DNA of 64,000 bases from the NCBI RefSeq assembly GCF_014645375.1, contig NZ_BMLT01000003.1, positions 105,972-169,971 on the forward strand, written 5' to 3'. Source of the DNA: Marinobacterium nitratireducens. Its GTDB lineage: Bacteria > Pseudomonadota > Gammaproteobacteria > Pseudomonadales > Balneatricaceae. The notes under the pieces are model-generated. The model did no database searches, was not told where the DNA came from, and worked only from the letters and a program-made list of their open reading frames with translations. A program made the translations under genes and the position numbers. Positions 1 to 9,028 of the stretch are shown here, in pieces; positions within the stretch are counted from its first letter, which is position 1; each line of letters opens with the position of its first letter.

Positions 1-2
1 AT

Positions 3-770
3 CGCGTCGACCAGGGCGTGGCCATCCTGACCTTCAATCGTCCGGCAAGCCTCAACAGCTTCAACGCCGAGATGCATGCGGAAGTCCGCGATGCCCTGAA
101 AAGCGCACGCAGGGACGCGGCGGTTCGCTGCCTGATGATCACCGGCAATGGCCGCGGCTTCTGCGCCGGACAGGACCTCTCCGACCGCAACGTGGCGCCG
201 GGGGCGGAACGCCCCGATCTCGGCCAGTCGATAGAGCGCAACTACAACCCGATGATCCGTGCCCTGCGTGACTTCCCGGCCCCGGTGGTCTGCGCCGTCA
301 ACGGCGTCGCCGCCGGCGCCGGCGCCAATATCGCGCTGGCGTGCGATATCGTCTTCGCCGCCCGCTCCGCCAGCTTCATCCAGGCATTCTGCAAGATCGG
401 CCTGGTGCCGGACTCCGGCGGTACCTGGACGCTGCCGCGCCTGGTCGGGCACGCCCGTGCCACCGCGCTGAGCATGCTCGGCGACAAGATAGGCGCCGAA
501 CAGGCGGCCCAGTGGGGCATGATCTGGTCCTGCGTCGAAGACGACGCCCTGTACGACAGCGCCCTGGCCTGCGCCCGTCAACTGGCGACGCAGCCCACCC
601 GCGGCCTGGCGCTGATCAAGCGGGCGCTCAACGCCAGCAGCACCAACAGCCTGGATCAGCAGCTCGATCTCGAGCGCGACCTGCAGACGCTCGCCGGTCG
701 CACCGACGACTATCGCGAGGGCGTTGCGGCCTTCATGGAAAAACGCCAGCCGCAGTTCCAGGGCAACTAA
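3..770 (+). CDS. paaG: PaaG, 1,2-epoxyphenylacetyl-CoA isomerase, 5' truncated by the window edge
   Basis: Crotonase-fold enzyme of the phenylacetate pathway that converts the ring epoxide of phenylacetyl-CoA to the oxepin-CoA. The reading frame is open to the first base, and the family N terminus (a short strand before VAILTFNRP) is only partly present, so the true start lies outside. The GTG at 18 is internal. Visible crotonase features are the FNRP strand, the oxyanion-hole region GRGFCAGQDL, and AAGAGANIALACD in the middle. The stop at 768-770 overlaps an ATG of the next gene. Family assignment within the crotonases comes mainly from context (paaH, I, J, K follow); the hydratase PaaF is a close relative and cannot be fully excluded. 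Confidence 0.85.
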   Translation, partial: RVDQGVAILTFNRPASLNSFNAEMHAEVRDALKSARRDAAVRCLMITGNGRGFCAGQDLSDRNVAPGAERPDLGQSIERNYNPMIRALRDFPAPVVCAVNGVAAGAGANIALACDIVFAARSASFIQAFCKIGLVPDSGGTWTLPRLVGHARATALSMLGDKIGAEQAAQWGMIWSCVEDDALYDSALACARQLATQPTRGLALIKRALNASSTNSLDQQLDLERDLQTLAGRTDDYREGVAAFMEKRQPQFQGN

Positions 771-781
771 TGGAGGCCAGC

Positions 782-2305
782 ATGACCGCACTGAGCAAAG
801 ACACCACTGTAGCCGTGATCGGCGCCGGCGCCATGGGCGCGGGCATCGCCCAGGTCGCCGCCACCTACGGCCATTCCGTACTGCTGTTCGATAACGCCCC
901 GGGCGCGGCCGAGAAAGGTATTGCCGGCGTTGCCGCCGGCCTCGACAAGCTGGTTTCCCGCGGAAAAATGGAGCCGTCCGTGCGCGACGCCATCCTTGAC
1001 CGCCTGACACCGGTCGAGCAACTGGAGGAGCTGGCGGCGGCGAAACTGGTCGTCGAAGCGATCATCGAGAATCCGGAGATCAAGCGGCAGGTGTTCAGCC
1101 GCCTGGAGTCGATCTGCGCCGACGACTGCATTCTGGCGAGCAACACCTCATCGATCTCGATCACCTCGCTGGCAACCGCACTGGAGCGGCCGCAGAACTT
1201 CGCCGGCCTGCATTTCTTCAACCCGGCGCCGATCATGAAACTGGTCGAAATCGTCTCGGGCCTGGACACCGACCCCGCGGTCGCCGAATGCCTGCACGCC
1301 ACCGCCAGCGCCTGGGGCAAGCAGGCCGTGCACGCCAAATCGACGCCGGGCTTTATCGTCAACCGTCTGGCGCGCCCCTTCTATGCCGAGGGCCTGCGAC
1401 TGCTGGAAGAGGGCGCCGCCGACAGCGCCACCCTCGACGCCCTCATGCGCGAGGCCGGCGGCTTTCGCATGGGCCCGTTCGAACTGATGGACCTGATCGG
1501 CCACGACGTCAACTACGCCGTTACCCGCTCGGTGTTCGACGCCTACTACGGCGACGGTCGCTTTCTGCCGTCACTGACCCAGCAGGCGCTGGTCGAAGGC
1601 GGACGCCTGGGACGCAAGAGTGGTCGCGGCTTCTATGACTACGCCAGCGAGGCGACGCGACCGGAACCGGCAACGCTGGGCGCCGGCGACGTCGCCGCTG
1701 CGGCCCGAATCGTGGTCGAGGGTAGCCTCGGTGTCGCCGATGCCCTGGTCACGCGACTGCGCAGCAACGGCATCGAGATCGTCCAGCGCGACGGCGTCGG
1801 CCGCATCCGCGTCGACGATACCCTGCTGTGCCTGAGCGATGGCCGCATGGCCAGCGAGCGTGCCGCCGCCGAAGGCTGCCGTAACCTGGTGCTGTTCGAT
1901 CTGGCGCTCGACTACGCCGGCTGCACGCGCCTGGGCGTCGCCGTCGCCGACCAGGCCGACGAGAACGCGCTGGCGCCGGTGGTCGCGCTGCTCAATGCCG
2001 CCGGCATCCAGGTTTCCTTGCTGGACGATGCGCCGGGCCTGACCGTCATGCGCACAGTGGCAATGCTCGCCAACGAGGCTAGCGACGCGGTATTGCAGGG
2101 CGTCTGCAGCGCCGCCGACGCCGATACCGCGATGCGCTTCGGCGTCAACTATCCACGCGGTCCGCTGGCCTGGGCCGAAACCATCGGCATCGGCCTGGTT
2201 CACCGCACCCTGACCCACCTGCAACAGAGCTACGGCGAAGACCGCTACCGTCCGTCGCGCCTGCTGCGCCGCAAGGCATTTTCCGGGAGCCCGTTCCATG
2301 ACTGA
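782..2305 (+). CDS. paaH: PaaH, 3-hydroxyadipyl-CoA dehydrogenase
   Basis: NAD-dependent oxidation of 3-hydroxyadipyl-CoA to 3-oxoadipyl-CoA, a beta-oxidation-like step of the paa route. The 507-residue protein starts with a Rossmann site (VIGAGAMG, residues 12-19). The catalytic-domain stretch HFFNPAPIMKLVEI follows, then a 3HCDH C-terminal domain with GPFELMDLIGHDVN. A second, partial HCDH-like domain ends in NYPRGPLAWAE near residue 460-470. The ATG at 782 is chosen because GGAGG lies six bases upstream; another ATG at 770 overlaps the paaG stop (TAATG) but has a poorer site. It overlaps paaI by 8 bases, indicating translational coupling. Confidence 0.93.
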   Translation: MTALSKDTTVAVIGAGAMGAGIAQVAATYGHSVLLFDNAPGAAEKGIAGVAAGLDKLVSRGKMEPSVRDAILDRLTPVEQLEELAAAKLVVEAIIENPEIKRQVFSRLESICADDCILASNTSSISITSLATALERPQNFAGLHFFNPAPIMKLVEIVSGLDTDPAVAECLHATASAWGKQAVHAKSTPGFIVNRLARPFYAEGLRLLEEGAADSATLDALMREAGGFRMGPFELMDLIGHDVNYAVTRSVFDAYYGDGRFLPSLTQQALVEGGRLGRKSGRGFYDYASEATRPEPATLGAGDVAAAARIVVEGSLGVADALVTRLRSNGIEIVQRDGVGRIRVDDTLLCLSDGRMASERAAAEGCRNLVLFDLALDYAGCTRLGVAVADQADENALAPVVALLNAAGIQVSLLDDAPGLTVMRTVAMLANEASDAVLQGVCSAADADTAMRFGVNYPRGPLAWAETIGIGLVHRTLTHLQQSYGEDRYRPSRLLRRKAFSGSPFHD

Positions 2306-2756
2306 CCTGACACCGCAACAGCTGGCCGAAGCCTGCGCCGAATCGATGTTCGCCAGGGACACCGCCACCCAGGCGCTGGAGATGGAAATCGTCTGCGTCT
2401 CGCCGGGGCGCGCTTCGATCGCCATGGCGGTGAGCCCGCGCATGATACAGGGCCACGGCAACTGCCACGGCGGCTACATCTTTACTCTGGCGGACTCGGC
2501 CTTCGCCTTTGCCTGCAATACCTACAACGCCGTAACCGTCGGCGCCGGCTGTACCATCGACTACCTGGCACCGGCGAAGCTCGGCGACCGCCTCACCGCC
2601 TACGCGGTAGAGCGCTCGCGCAGCGGTCGCACCGGTATCTACGACGTCAGCGTCGAGAACCAGCACGGCACCCCAATCGCCCTGTTCCGCGGCCGCTCGC
2701 ACCAGGTGCGCGGCACCCTTTTGCCCGAATCCCCTGAAATGGAGGCCTCCGCATGA
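2298..2756 (+). CDS. paaI: PaaI, hydroxyphenylacetyl-CoA thioesterase
   Basis: Hot-dog-fold acyl-CoA thioesterase of 152 residues, the usual PaaI size. The conserved block [18 protein letters not shown] (residues 54-71) carries the catalytic Asp at about residue 66. Family knowledge: PaaI rescues CoA from dead-end hydroxyphenylacetyl-CoA formed when the oxygenase misfires. The start overlaps the paaH end by 8 bases and the stop overlaps the paaJ start by 4 bases (ATGA), so it is an internal cistron of one transcript. Confidence 0.92.
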   Translation: MTDLTPQQLAEACAESMFARDTATQALEMEIVCVSPGRASIAMAVSPRMIQGHGNCHGGYIFTLADSAFAFACNTYNAVTVGAGCTIDYLAPAKLGDRLTAYAVERSRSGRTGIYDVSVENQHGTPIALFRGRSHQVRGTLLPESPEMEASA

Positions 2757-3961
2757 AAGACGCCCTGATCATCGATGCCATTCGCACGCCCATCGGCCGC
2801 TACGCAGGTACCCTCGCCAGCGTTCGCGCCGACGACCTGGGTGCGGTTCCGCTCAAGGCGCTGATGGCGCGCAACCCGAGCGTGGACTGGTCGCAGGTCG
2901 ACGACGTCATTTACGGCTGCGCCAACCAGGCCGGCGAAGACAACCGCAACGTTGCGCGCATGTCGTCGCTGCTGGCGGGCCTGCCGGTCAGCGTACCCGG
3001 AACCACCGTCAACCGCCTTTGCGGCTCCGGCATGGATGCGGTCGGCCTCGCCGCCCGTACCATCAAGGCCGGCGAAGCCGGGCTGATGATCGCCGGTGGC
3101 GTCGAGTCGATGTCCCGTGCCCCCTTCGTTATGGGCAAGGCCGAATCCGCCTTCAGCCGCAGCGCGGAAATCTTCGACACCACCATCGGCTGGCGCTTCG
3201 TCAATAAAATGATGAAGCAGCAGTTCGGCGTCGATTCGATGCCGGAAACCGCCGAGAATGTCGCCGCCGACTTCGCCATTTCCCGTGAGGACCAGGATGC
3301 CTTCGCCGTGCGCAGCCAGCAGCGTACCGCCGCGGCGATCGAGTCCGGCCGCCTGGCGCGCGAGATCGTGCCGGTGACAATTCCGCAGCGCAAGAAGGAC
3401 CCGGTGATCTTCGACACCGACGAGCATCCGCGGGCCAGTACCGCCGAAGCCCTGGCCAAGCTGCCGACACCCTTCCGCGAAGGCGGCAGCGTCACCGCCG
3501 GCAACGCCTCCGGCGTCAACGACGGCGCCTGCGCGCTGCTGCTGGCCAGCCGCGAAGCCGCCGAGCAATACGGCCTCAAGGCGCGCGGCCGCGTAGTCGG
3601 CATGGCGACCGCAGGTCTGGAGCCTCGCATCATGGGTTTTGGACCGGCGCCCGCGGTACGCAAGGTGCTGGCGCAGACCGGCCTGTCGCTCGACGACATG
3701 GACGTGATCGAACTCAACGAGGCGTTCGCCGCCCAGGCGCTGGCGGTGCTGCGTGATCTCGGCCTGCCGGACGACGCCGAGCATGTGAACCCCAACGGCG
3801 GCGCCATCGCCCTCGGCCACCCGCTGGGCATGAGCGGCGCGCGTCTGGTCACCACGGCGCTGAACGAACTGGAACTGCGCGGCGGCCGATACGCCCTGTG
3901 CACCATGTGCATCGGGGTCGGCCAGGGTATCGCGATGGTGATAGAGCGAGTGAACAGTTAA
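2753..3961 (+). CDS. paaJ: PaaJ, 3-oxoadipyl-CoA/3-oxo-5,6-dehydrosuberyl-CoA thiolase
   Basis: Thiolase of 402 residues that cleaves 3-oxoadipyl-CoA to succinyl-CoA and acetyl-CoA and also acts on the ring-cleavage intermediate. Catalytic residues are visible: the nucleophile Cys90 in NRLCGSGMD, His356 in [10 protein letters not shown] and Cys386 in [10 protein letters not shown]. The start ATG overlaps the paaI stop. PcaF of the beta-ketoadipate pathway is a close relative, but the paa context decides the name. Confidence 0.93.
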   Translation: MKDALIIDAIRTPIGRYAGTLASVRADDLGAVPLKALMARNPSVDWSQVDDVIYGCANQAGEDNRNVARMSSLLAGLPVSVPGTTVNRLCGSGMDAVGLAARTIKAGEAGLMIAGGVESMSRAPFVMGKAESAFSRSAEIFDTTIGWRFVNKMMKQQFGVDSMPETAENVAADFAISREDQDAFAVRSQQRTAAAIESGRLAREIVPVTIPQRKKDPVIFDTDEHPRASTAEALAKLPTPFREGGSVTAGNASGVNDGACALLLASREAAEQYGLKARGRVVGMATAGLEPRIMGFGPAPAVRKVLAQTGLSLDDMDVIELNEAFAAQALAVLRDLGLPDDAEHVNPNGGAIALGHPLGMSGARLVTTALNELELRGGRYALCTMCIGVGQGIAMVIERVNS

Positions 3962-4103
3962 GCGCTGACAGCAATAAAACGAGCAAGCAGTTCGAAGTGG
4001 ACAGTTAACAGGAAAAGCCGGCAGTCTCTTCGTACCGCTCACTGTTTACTGTCAACTGGTTACTCACGACTCGTAGAACACTAATAATTAGAGAGAAGAC
4101 AAA

Positions 4104-5420
4104 ATGAACATGACGGCCCAACCCATGACCCAACTGCATGATCCGATCGAGAGCGCCAGCATCGACCAACTGCGTCAGACTCAGCTCGAGCGCATGCGCT
4201 GGAGTCTGGCACACGCCTATGAGAATGTGCCCTTCTACCGTCAAGCCTTCGACGCGGCCGGCGTGCACCCGAGTGATCTGACCTGCCTCTCGGACCTGGC
4301 GAAGTTTCCGTTCACACAGAAAAACGACCTGCGTGACAACTACCCGTTCAACATGTTCGCGGTCCCGATGCACGACATCGTGCGCCTGCACGCCTCGAGC
4401 GGTACCACCGGCAAGCCGACCGTGGTCGGTTACACCCAGAAAGACATCGACACCTGGGCCAACGTCGTCGCCCGCTCGCTGCGCGCCGCCGGCGCCCACG
4501 CCGGCGACCTGATCCACATTGCCTACGGCTACGGTCTCTTCACCGGCGGTCTGGGCGCGCACTACGGCGCCGAGCGCCTCGGCGCGACGGTGATACCGAT
4601 GTCCGGCGGACAGACCGAGAAACAGGTGCAGCTGATCCGTGACTTCAATCCCGATGTAATCATGGTAACGCCGTCCTACATGCTGAACCTGGCCGACGAG
4701 ATGGAGCGCCAGGGCCTCGACCCGCACAAGCTGAACCTGCGCCTGGGCGTTTTCGGCGCCGAGCCCTGGACCGGCACCATGCGCACCGAACTCGAGCAGC
4801 GCCTGGGTATCGACGCGATGGACATCTACGGCCTGTCCGAAGTCATGGGACCGGGCGTCGGTATGGAGTGCCTGGAGACCAAGGACGGCCCGACCATCTG
4901 GGAAGACCACTTCTATCCCGAGATCATCGACCCGGTCAGCGGCGAGGCGCTGCCGGACGGCGAATACGGCGAGCTAGTGTTCACCTCACTGACCAAGGAA
5001 GCGCTGCCGATCATCCGCTACCGCACCCGCGACCTGACCCGCCTGCTGCCGGGCACCGCACGCCCGATGCGCCGTATCGACAAGATCACCGGCCGCAGCG
5101 ATGACATGCTGATCATTCGCGGCGTCAACGTCTTCCCGACCCAGGTCGAGGAACAGATCCTGCGTGTTGCCGAACTGTCACCTCACTTCGAAATGGTCAT
5201 CAGCAAGAACGGCAACCTCGACCAGGTCGAGGTCAAGGTCGAGCTCAAGCCCGACGCCGCCGGCATCGGCGAAGACGGCGAAGCGCGCGTGGTCAAGGAG
5301 CTGTCGCACCACATCAAGTCGTACATCGGCATCAGCACCCGCATCAGCGTCAACGCGCCCGGCAGCATTGCCCGCTCCGAAGGCAAGGCCAAGCGCGTTA
5401 CCGATCTGCGCAAGGCCTGA
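4104..5420 (+). CDS. paaK: PaaK, phenylacetate-CoA ligase
   Basis: ATP/AMP-forming ligase that activates phenylacetate to phenylacetyl-CoA, the entry step of the pathway. At 438 residues it matches the family. The P-loop-like SSGTTGKPTVVGYT, the adenylate-binding YGLSEVMGPG and the C-terminal hinge RYRTRDLTRLL with downstream RSDDMLIIRGVNVFP are all present. A 142-nt gap separates it from paaJ. AGAGAGAAGA precedes the ATG at 4104. The gap contains partial, mutually related ACAGTTAACAG / CTGTTTACTGTCAAC segments of unknown role. Confidence 0.94.
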   Translation: MNMTAQPMTQLHDPIESASIDQLRQTQLERMRWSLAHAYENVPFYRQAFDAAGVHPSDLTCLSDLAKFPFTQKNDLRDNYPFNMFAVPMHDIVRLHASSGTTGKPTVVGYTQKDIDTWANVVARSLRAAGAHAGDLIHIAYGYGLFTGGLGAHYGAERLGATVIPMSGGQTEKQVQLIRDFNPDVIMVTPSYMLNLADEMERQGLDPHKLNLRLGVFGAEPWTGTMRTELEQRLGIDAMDIYGLSEVMGPGVGMECLETKDGPTIWEDHFYPEIIDPVSGEALPDGEYGELVFTSLTKEALPIIRYRTRDLTRLLPGTARPMRRIDKITGRSDDMLIIRGVNVFPTQVEEQILRVAELSPHFEMVISKNGNLDQVEVKVELKPDAAGIGEDGEARVVKELSHHIKSYIGISTRISVNAPGSIARSEGKAKRVTDLRKA

Positions 5421-5536
5421 GGCGTCAGGCGTAACAGCGATTCGCGGCGGGGAGTTCAGTGCCCCGTCGCAAGCACCATACCGCATCAAATCTGAAATCC
5501 GTCGAAAAACGACAATCCCCCCAAGAGAATCAAAAA

Positions 5537-6286
5537 ATGAGCAAGAAAATCGCATTCGTCACCGGTGGCACCGGCGGCCTGGGCACTCCGATCTGCCGTT
5601 CGCTGGCAGACCAGGGTTTCACCGTCGTAGCCGGCTACTTCAGCGGTGGCAAGCACGAGAAAGCGCAGGCCTGGCAGGAAGCCCAGCGTGCGGATGGCTA
5701 CGCGTTCGAAATCGCTTACGGCGACGTCACCGATGCCGAATCCTGCGCCAAATGCGTCGCCGAGGTGGAAAAGCGACTGGGCGACACCATCGACGTGCTC
5801 GTCAACAATGCCGGCATCACCCGTGACGGCCAGTTCAAGAAGATGTCCTGGGAGCAGTGGGACGAAGTGCTGACGGCCAACCTCGATTCGATGTTCCACA
5901 TGACCCGCCTGGTGATCAACGGCATGCTCGACAAGGGCTGGGGCCGCGTGATCAACATCTCGTCCGTCAACGCCCAGAAAGGCCAGTTCGGGCAGTCCAA
6001 CTACTCCGCCGCCAAGGCCGGCATCCATGGCTTCACCAAGGCGCTGGCGCAGGAAGTTGCGCGCAAGGGCGTTACCGTCAATACGGTTTCGCCGGGCTAC
6101 ATCAAGACCGACATGGTCGCCAAGATCGCCCAGGATATTCAGGACAAGATCACCGCGACCATTCCGGTCGGCCGCTTTGGCACCCCGGAAGAGATCGGTC
6201 GTCTGGTGGCCTTCGTCGCCGACGAGCAGTCCGGCTACATCACCGGCTCCGACCTGTCCATCAACGGCGGTCTGCACATGTACTGA
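5537..6286 (+). CDS. phaB: PhaB-type acetoacetyl-CoA reductase (SDR)
   Basis: Short-chain dehydrogenase of 249 residues that closely resembles NADPH-dependent acetoacetyl-CoA reductases of polyhydroxybutyrate synthesis. The cofactor loop TGGTGGLG is at residues 10-17. NNAG, the catalytic Ser in INISSVNAQKGQFGQ and the YSAAKAG motif follow, and the protein ends with the family tail TGSDLSINGGLHMY. The ATG at 5537 follows a weak AAGAGA site; the frame is open upstream but that part has no family similarity. Its place between paaK and paaA is unusual. It could divert acetyl-CoA from phenylacetate into storage polymer, or act on a paa hydroxyacyl-CoA; no phaA or phaC is in view. Confidence 0.88.
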   Translation: MSKKIAFVTGGTGGLGTPICRSLADQGFTVVAGYFSGGKHEKAQAWQEAQRADGYAFEIAYGDVTDAESCAKCVAEVEKRLGDTIDVLVNNAGITRDGQFKKMSWEQWDEVLTANLDSMFHMTRLVINGMLDKGWGRVINISSVNAQKGQFGQSNYSAAKAGIHGFTKALAQEVARKGVTVNTVSPGYIKTDMVAKIAQDIQDKITATIPVGRFGTPEEIGRLVAFVADEQSGYITGSDLSINGGLHMY

Positions 6287-6413
6287 TGCCCGCCCCGGGT
6301 CCCCTGGCCCGCTCCGAAGGCAAGGCCAGGCACGTCACCGATCGGCACTGATCCTGAAAGCGCAACGCGTTAAAGGTGACGGGTCCGGCGAAAAAGCCGT
6401 TCGCGCCGGGGAC

Positions 6414-6613
6414 GTGCCCTTTGGGTAGAGCGCCCTTTGGGTAAAGTGCCCTCCGGGTACGCCGTTCCCACATGCTGAGCTCTGGCCAACCCCGTGGGAG
6501 CCGCGCACCCGAAGGGCACTTCCTCGCGGCGAAGAATCTATTCGCGGCGGGGCGCCGCTCCCACAGGGATCGGCACCCGGCCGTTAATCCCGTAGGAGCC
6601 CCGCCCCGGGGCT
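6414..6613. repeat. Intergenic palindromes and 16-bp direct repeats between phaB and paaA
   Basis: Three imperfect 16-bp direct repeats lie at 6414-6461 (consensus GYGCCCTYYGGGTANR). A REP-like inverted pair GTGGGAGC (6494-6501) and GCTCCCAC (6557-6564) follows, then a compact hairpin AGCCCCG-CCC-CGGGGCT (6597-6613). No gene is seen in 6287-6683. The structures could stabilise or terminate the upstream transcript; their sequence class resembles the dispersed REP elements of pseudomonads and relatives. Confidence 0.7.
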
Positions 6614-6683
6614 AATACATCCGTGCTCCTGCCGCGATAAGCAATGGCACCCGACTAGGTGCCTCTTCCTGCCAGACTCGCCC

Positions 6684-6814
6684 CCTTACGCCTTACGCCT
6701 TACGCCTTACGCCTTACGCCTTACGCCTTACCTGTCACCTGTCACCTGTCACCCGTCACCCGTCACCCGTCACCCGTCACCCGTCACCCGTCACCCGTCA
6801 CCCGTCACCCGTCA
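6684..6814. repeat. Tandem heptamer arrays upstream of the paaA promoter
   Basis: Directly seen: CCTTACG repeated six times plus a partial copy (6684-6730), then CCTGTCA three times (6731-6751), then CCCGTCA nine times (6752-6814). The second and third units differ by one base, so they form a graded array with a common 7-bp period. The array ends seven bases before the inverted repeat of the paaA promoter. Such arrays can change copy number by slippage. Confidence 0.95.
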
Positions 6815-6820
6815 CGGCAC

Positions 6821-6894
6821 TTTGTAACGTCTTTTTACAAAATGACACAACTTTCTATCTTTACTTCTTTTTTATGTGTCATATAATCCTAATC
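6821..6894 (+). promoter_or_regulatory. Promoter and operator-like palindromes for paaABCDEZ
   Basis: An AT-rich island breaks the GC-rich background. A perfect -10 TATAAT lies at 6882-6887, with a weak -35 (TTTACT, 6860-6865) at 16-bp spacing. Two inverted repeats flank or overlap it: TTTGTAA (6821-6827) with TTTACAAA (6834-6841), and ATGACACA (6842-6849) with TGTGTCAT (6875-6882). The second arm touches the -10, which suggests a repressor site. No paaX or paaR gene is in the window, and the sites do not look like the E. coli PaaX box as I remember it. Confidence 0.6.
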
Positions 6895-6939
6895 AAACAA
6901 CAGCAAAGCCTGCATTCGCTCACCACTGAGGAGCCCACC

Positions 6940-7929
6940 ATGTACGCCCAACTCGTAGACACCGGCGTCAAGCGCGTGAAAGGCCTGGACGAAATGTCGC
7001 CCGAAGAGCGCAACTTCCAGGAAAAGATCGACGCCGAGATCAAGATCGAACCGAAGAACTGGATGCCGGACGCCTATCGCCGCACCCTGATCCGCCAGAT
7101 GTCCCAGCACGCCCACTCCGAGATCGTCGGCATGCTGCCGGAAAAGAACTGGCTGACCCGGGCGCCGAACTTCAAGCGCAAGCTCCAGCTGCTGGCCAAG
7201 ATCCAGGACGAGGCGGGCCACGGTCTCTACCTCTACAGCGCCATGGAAACCCTGGGTGCCGACCGCGACGAGGAAGTCGCCAAGCTGCACAGCGGCGAAG
7301 TGAAGTACTCCAGCATCTTCAACTATCCGACCCAGAATTGGGCCGATATGGGTACCGTGGGCTGGCTGGTCGACGGCGCCGCCATCGTCAACCAGGTTGT
7401 ATTACAGAGAACATCGTACGGACCATATTCTCGTGCCATGATTCGCATCTGCAAGGAAGAAAGTTTCCACCAGCGCCAGGGTTACCAGATCCTGCTGCAC
7501 ATGATGCGCAACGGTACCGAAGAGCAAAAAGCGATGGTTCAGGACTCGATCAACCGCCTCTGGTGGCCGGCCCTGATGATGTTCGGTCCGCACGACAGCG
7601 ACTCGCCGAACTCGGCCCAGTCGATGCAGTGGAAGATCAAGCGCATGTCCAACGACGACCTGCGCCAGCGCTTCATCGACCAGACCATTCCGCAGCTGGA
7701 GCTGCTCGGCTGCACCGTTCCCGACCCTGACCTGAAGTGGAACGAGGAGCGCGGTCACTACGACTTCGGCGAGATCGACTGGAGCGAGTTCTACGCCGTA
7801 CTCAAGGGCAACGGGCCCTGCAACCGCGACCGGCTGCGCACCCGCCGCAACGCCATCGAGAACGGCGCATGGGTCCGCGAAGCGGCCCGCAAGCATGCCG
7901 AAAAACATAACAAGGCCAACGCCGCCTGA
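6940..7929 (+). CDS. paaA: PaaA, diiron oxygenase subunit of phenylacetyl-CoA 1,2-epoxidase
   Basis: Catalytic subunit (329 residues) of the multicomponent epoxidase that dearomatises phenylacetyl-CoA. The iron-ligand motifs of the ferritin-like fold are visible: EAGH at residues 91-94 and EESFH at 173-177. The start at 6940 has GAGGAG seven bases upstream; the open frame extends to 6874, but that part would overlap the promoter. It heads paaABCDE, with an 17-nt gap to paaB. Confidence 0.96.
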   Translation: MYAQLVDTGVKRVKGLDEMSPEERNFQEKIDAEIKIEPKNWMPDAYRRTLIRQMSQHAHSEIVGMLPEKNWLTRAPNFKRKLQLLAKIQDEAGHGLYLYSAMETLGADRDEEVAKLHSGEVKYSSIFNYPTQNWADMGTVGWLVDGAAIVNQVVLQRTSYGPYSRAMIRICKEESFHQRQGYQILLHMMRNGTEEQKAMVQDSINRLWWPALMMFGPHDSDSPNSAQSMQWKIKRMSNDDLRQRFIDQTIPQLELLGCTVPDPDLKWNEERGHYDFGEIDWSEFYAVLKGNGPCNRDRLRTRRNAIENGAWVREAARKHAEKHNKANAA

Positions 7930-7946
7930 GGCAGGAGATTCCCAAG

Positions 7947-8228
7947 ATGTCTGACTGGACCCTTTTCGAAGTATTCGTTCGCAGCAAGCACGGCCTGAAC
8001 CACAAGCATGTCGGCAGCGTGCACGCCGCGGACGCCGCCATGGCGCTGGAAAACGCCCGCGAACTCTACACCCGCCGCAGCGAAGGCGTGAGCATCTGGG
8101 TGGTGCCCTCGAAGCAGATCACCGCCTCGTCCCCGGACGAGAAAGAGCCGCTGTTCGATCCGGCCGACGACAAGGTCTATCGCCACGCGACCTTCTACGA
8201 TCTGCCGAAAGAAGTCGGCCACATGTAA
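7947..8228 (+). CDS. paaB: PaaB, small subunit of phenylacetyl-CoA epoxidase
   Basis: A 93-residue protein of normal PaaB length, with the family opening WTLFEVFVRSKHGLNHKHVGS and the ending YRHATFYDLPKEVGHM. Family knowledge: PaaB bridges PaaA-PaaC units and is needed for a functional oxygenase, but has no cofactor of its own. AGGAGA precedes the ATG. It sits 12 nt before paaC. Confidence 0.95.
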   Translation: MSDWTLFEVFVRSKHGLNHKHVGSVHAADAAMALENARELYTRRSEGVSIWVVPSKQITASSPDEKEPLFDPADDKVYRHATFYDLPKEVGHM

Positions 8229-8240
8229 GGGAGCGGGACC

Positions 8241-9002
8241 ATGACCGAACAACAAGCCCTTTTCGAATACCTGCTGCGCCTCGGCGACAGCGGCACCATC
8301 CTGTCCCAGCGCCTGTGCGAGTGGATCGGCAACGCGCCGGCGCTGGAAGAAGAGCTGGCCATCGGCAACGTCGCCCTGGACCTGCTGGGACAGGCCCGCG
8401 CCTGGCTGGAGTACGCTGCGGAAGTGGAAGGCGCCGGTCGCGACGCCGACGCCCTGGCCTTCCTGCGCCACGAGCGCGAGTACCGCAACCTGCTGATCGT
8501 GGAGCAGGCCAACGGCAACTTCGCCGACACCATGGCGCGCCAGTACCTGTTCGACGCCTGGCACTACTTTATGCTGCAGGCCCTGTGCACCTCGGCCGAC
8601 GAGCGCATCGCCGCCATCGCCGCCAAGGGGCTCAAGGAGGTGACCTATCATCTGCGCCGTTCCAGCGCCTGGGTCAAGCGCCTGGGTGACGGCACCGAGG
8701 AGAGTCACGCCAAAATGCAGGACGCGATCGACGAGATCTGGACCTACAGCGGTGAAATGCTGATCGGCGACGAGGCCGACCAACTGCTGCTGGAAGCCGG
8801 CATCGGCGCCGATCTCGAGCAGGTGAAGCAGCAGTGGCAGGCCCATGTCACGGCCACGCTGGCGGAAGCCACGCTGACGCAGCCCGCCGAAGACAGCTAC
8901 ATGCAGACCGGCGGCAAGCAGGGCTACCACACCGAGCAGCTGGGCTTCCTGCTGGCGGAAATGCAGTATCTGCCGCGGGCTTACCCGGGCGCGTCCTGGT
9001 AA
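8241..9002 (+). CDS. paaC: PaaC, structural subunit of phenylacetyl-CoA epoxidase
   Basis: A 253-residue ferritin-like protein paired with PaaA. It shows the family blocks LGDSGTILSQRLCEWIGNAP near the N terminus and GEMLIGDE and GKQGYHTEQLGFLLAEMQ near the C terminus. PaaC lacks a working diiron centre in characterised systems and serves as the structural partner. GGGAGCGGGACC lies upstream of the ATG. Confidence 0.95.
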   Translation: MTEQQALFEYLLRLGDSGTILSQRLCEWIGNAPALEEELAIGNVALDLLGQARAWLEYAAEVEGAGRDADALAFLRHEREYRNLLIVEQANGNFADTMARQYLFDAWHYFMLQALCTSADERIAAIAAKGLKEVTYHLRRSSAWVKRLGDGTEESHAKMQDAIDEIWTYSGEMLIGDEADQLLLEAGIGADLEQVKQQWQAHVTATLAEATLTQPAEDSYMQTGGKQGYHTEQLGFLLAEMQYLPRAYPGASW

Positions 9003-9028
9003 ACGCAGAGGCATTCGAGGTGATTCCG

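Noticed and set aside
2639..4042. A 467-codon minus-strand open frame over paaJ
   Set aside because: The + strand has a complete thiolase with active-site residues; the minus frame is compositionally biased and without similarity.
6659..6886. A small open frame across the heptamer array
   Set aside because: Its translation is only a readout of the 7-bp tandem repeats and runs into the paaA promoter; it is not a gene.
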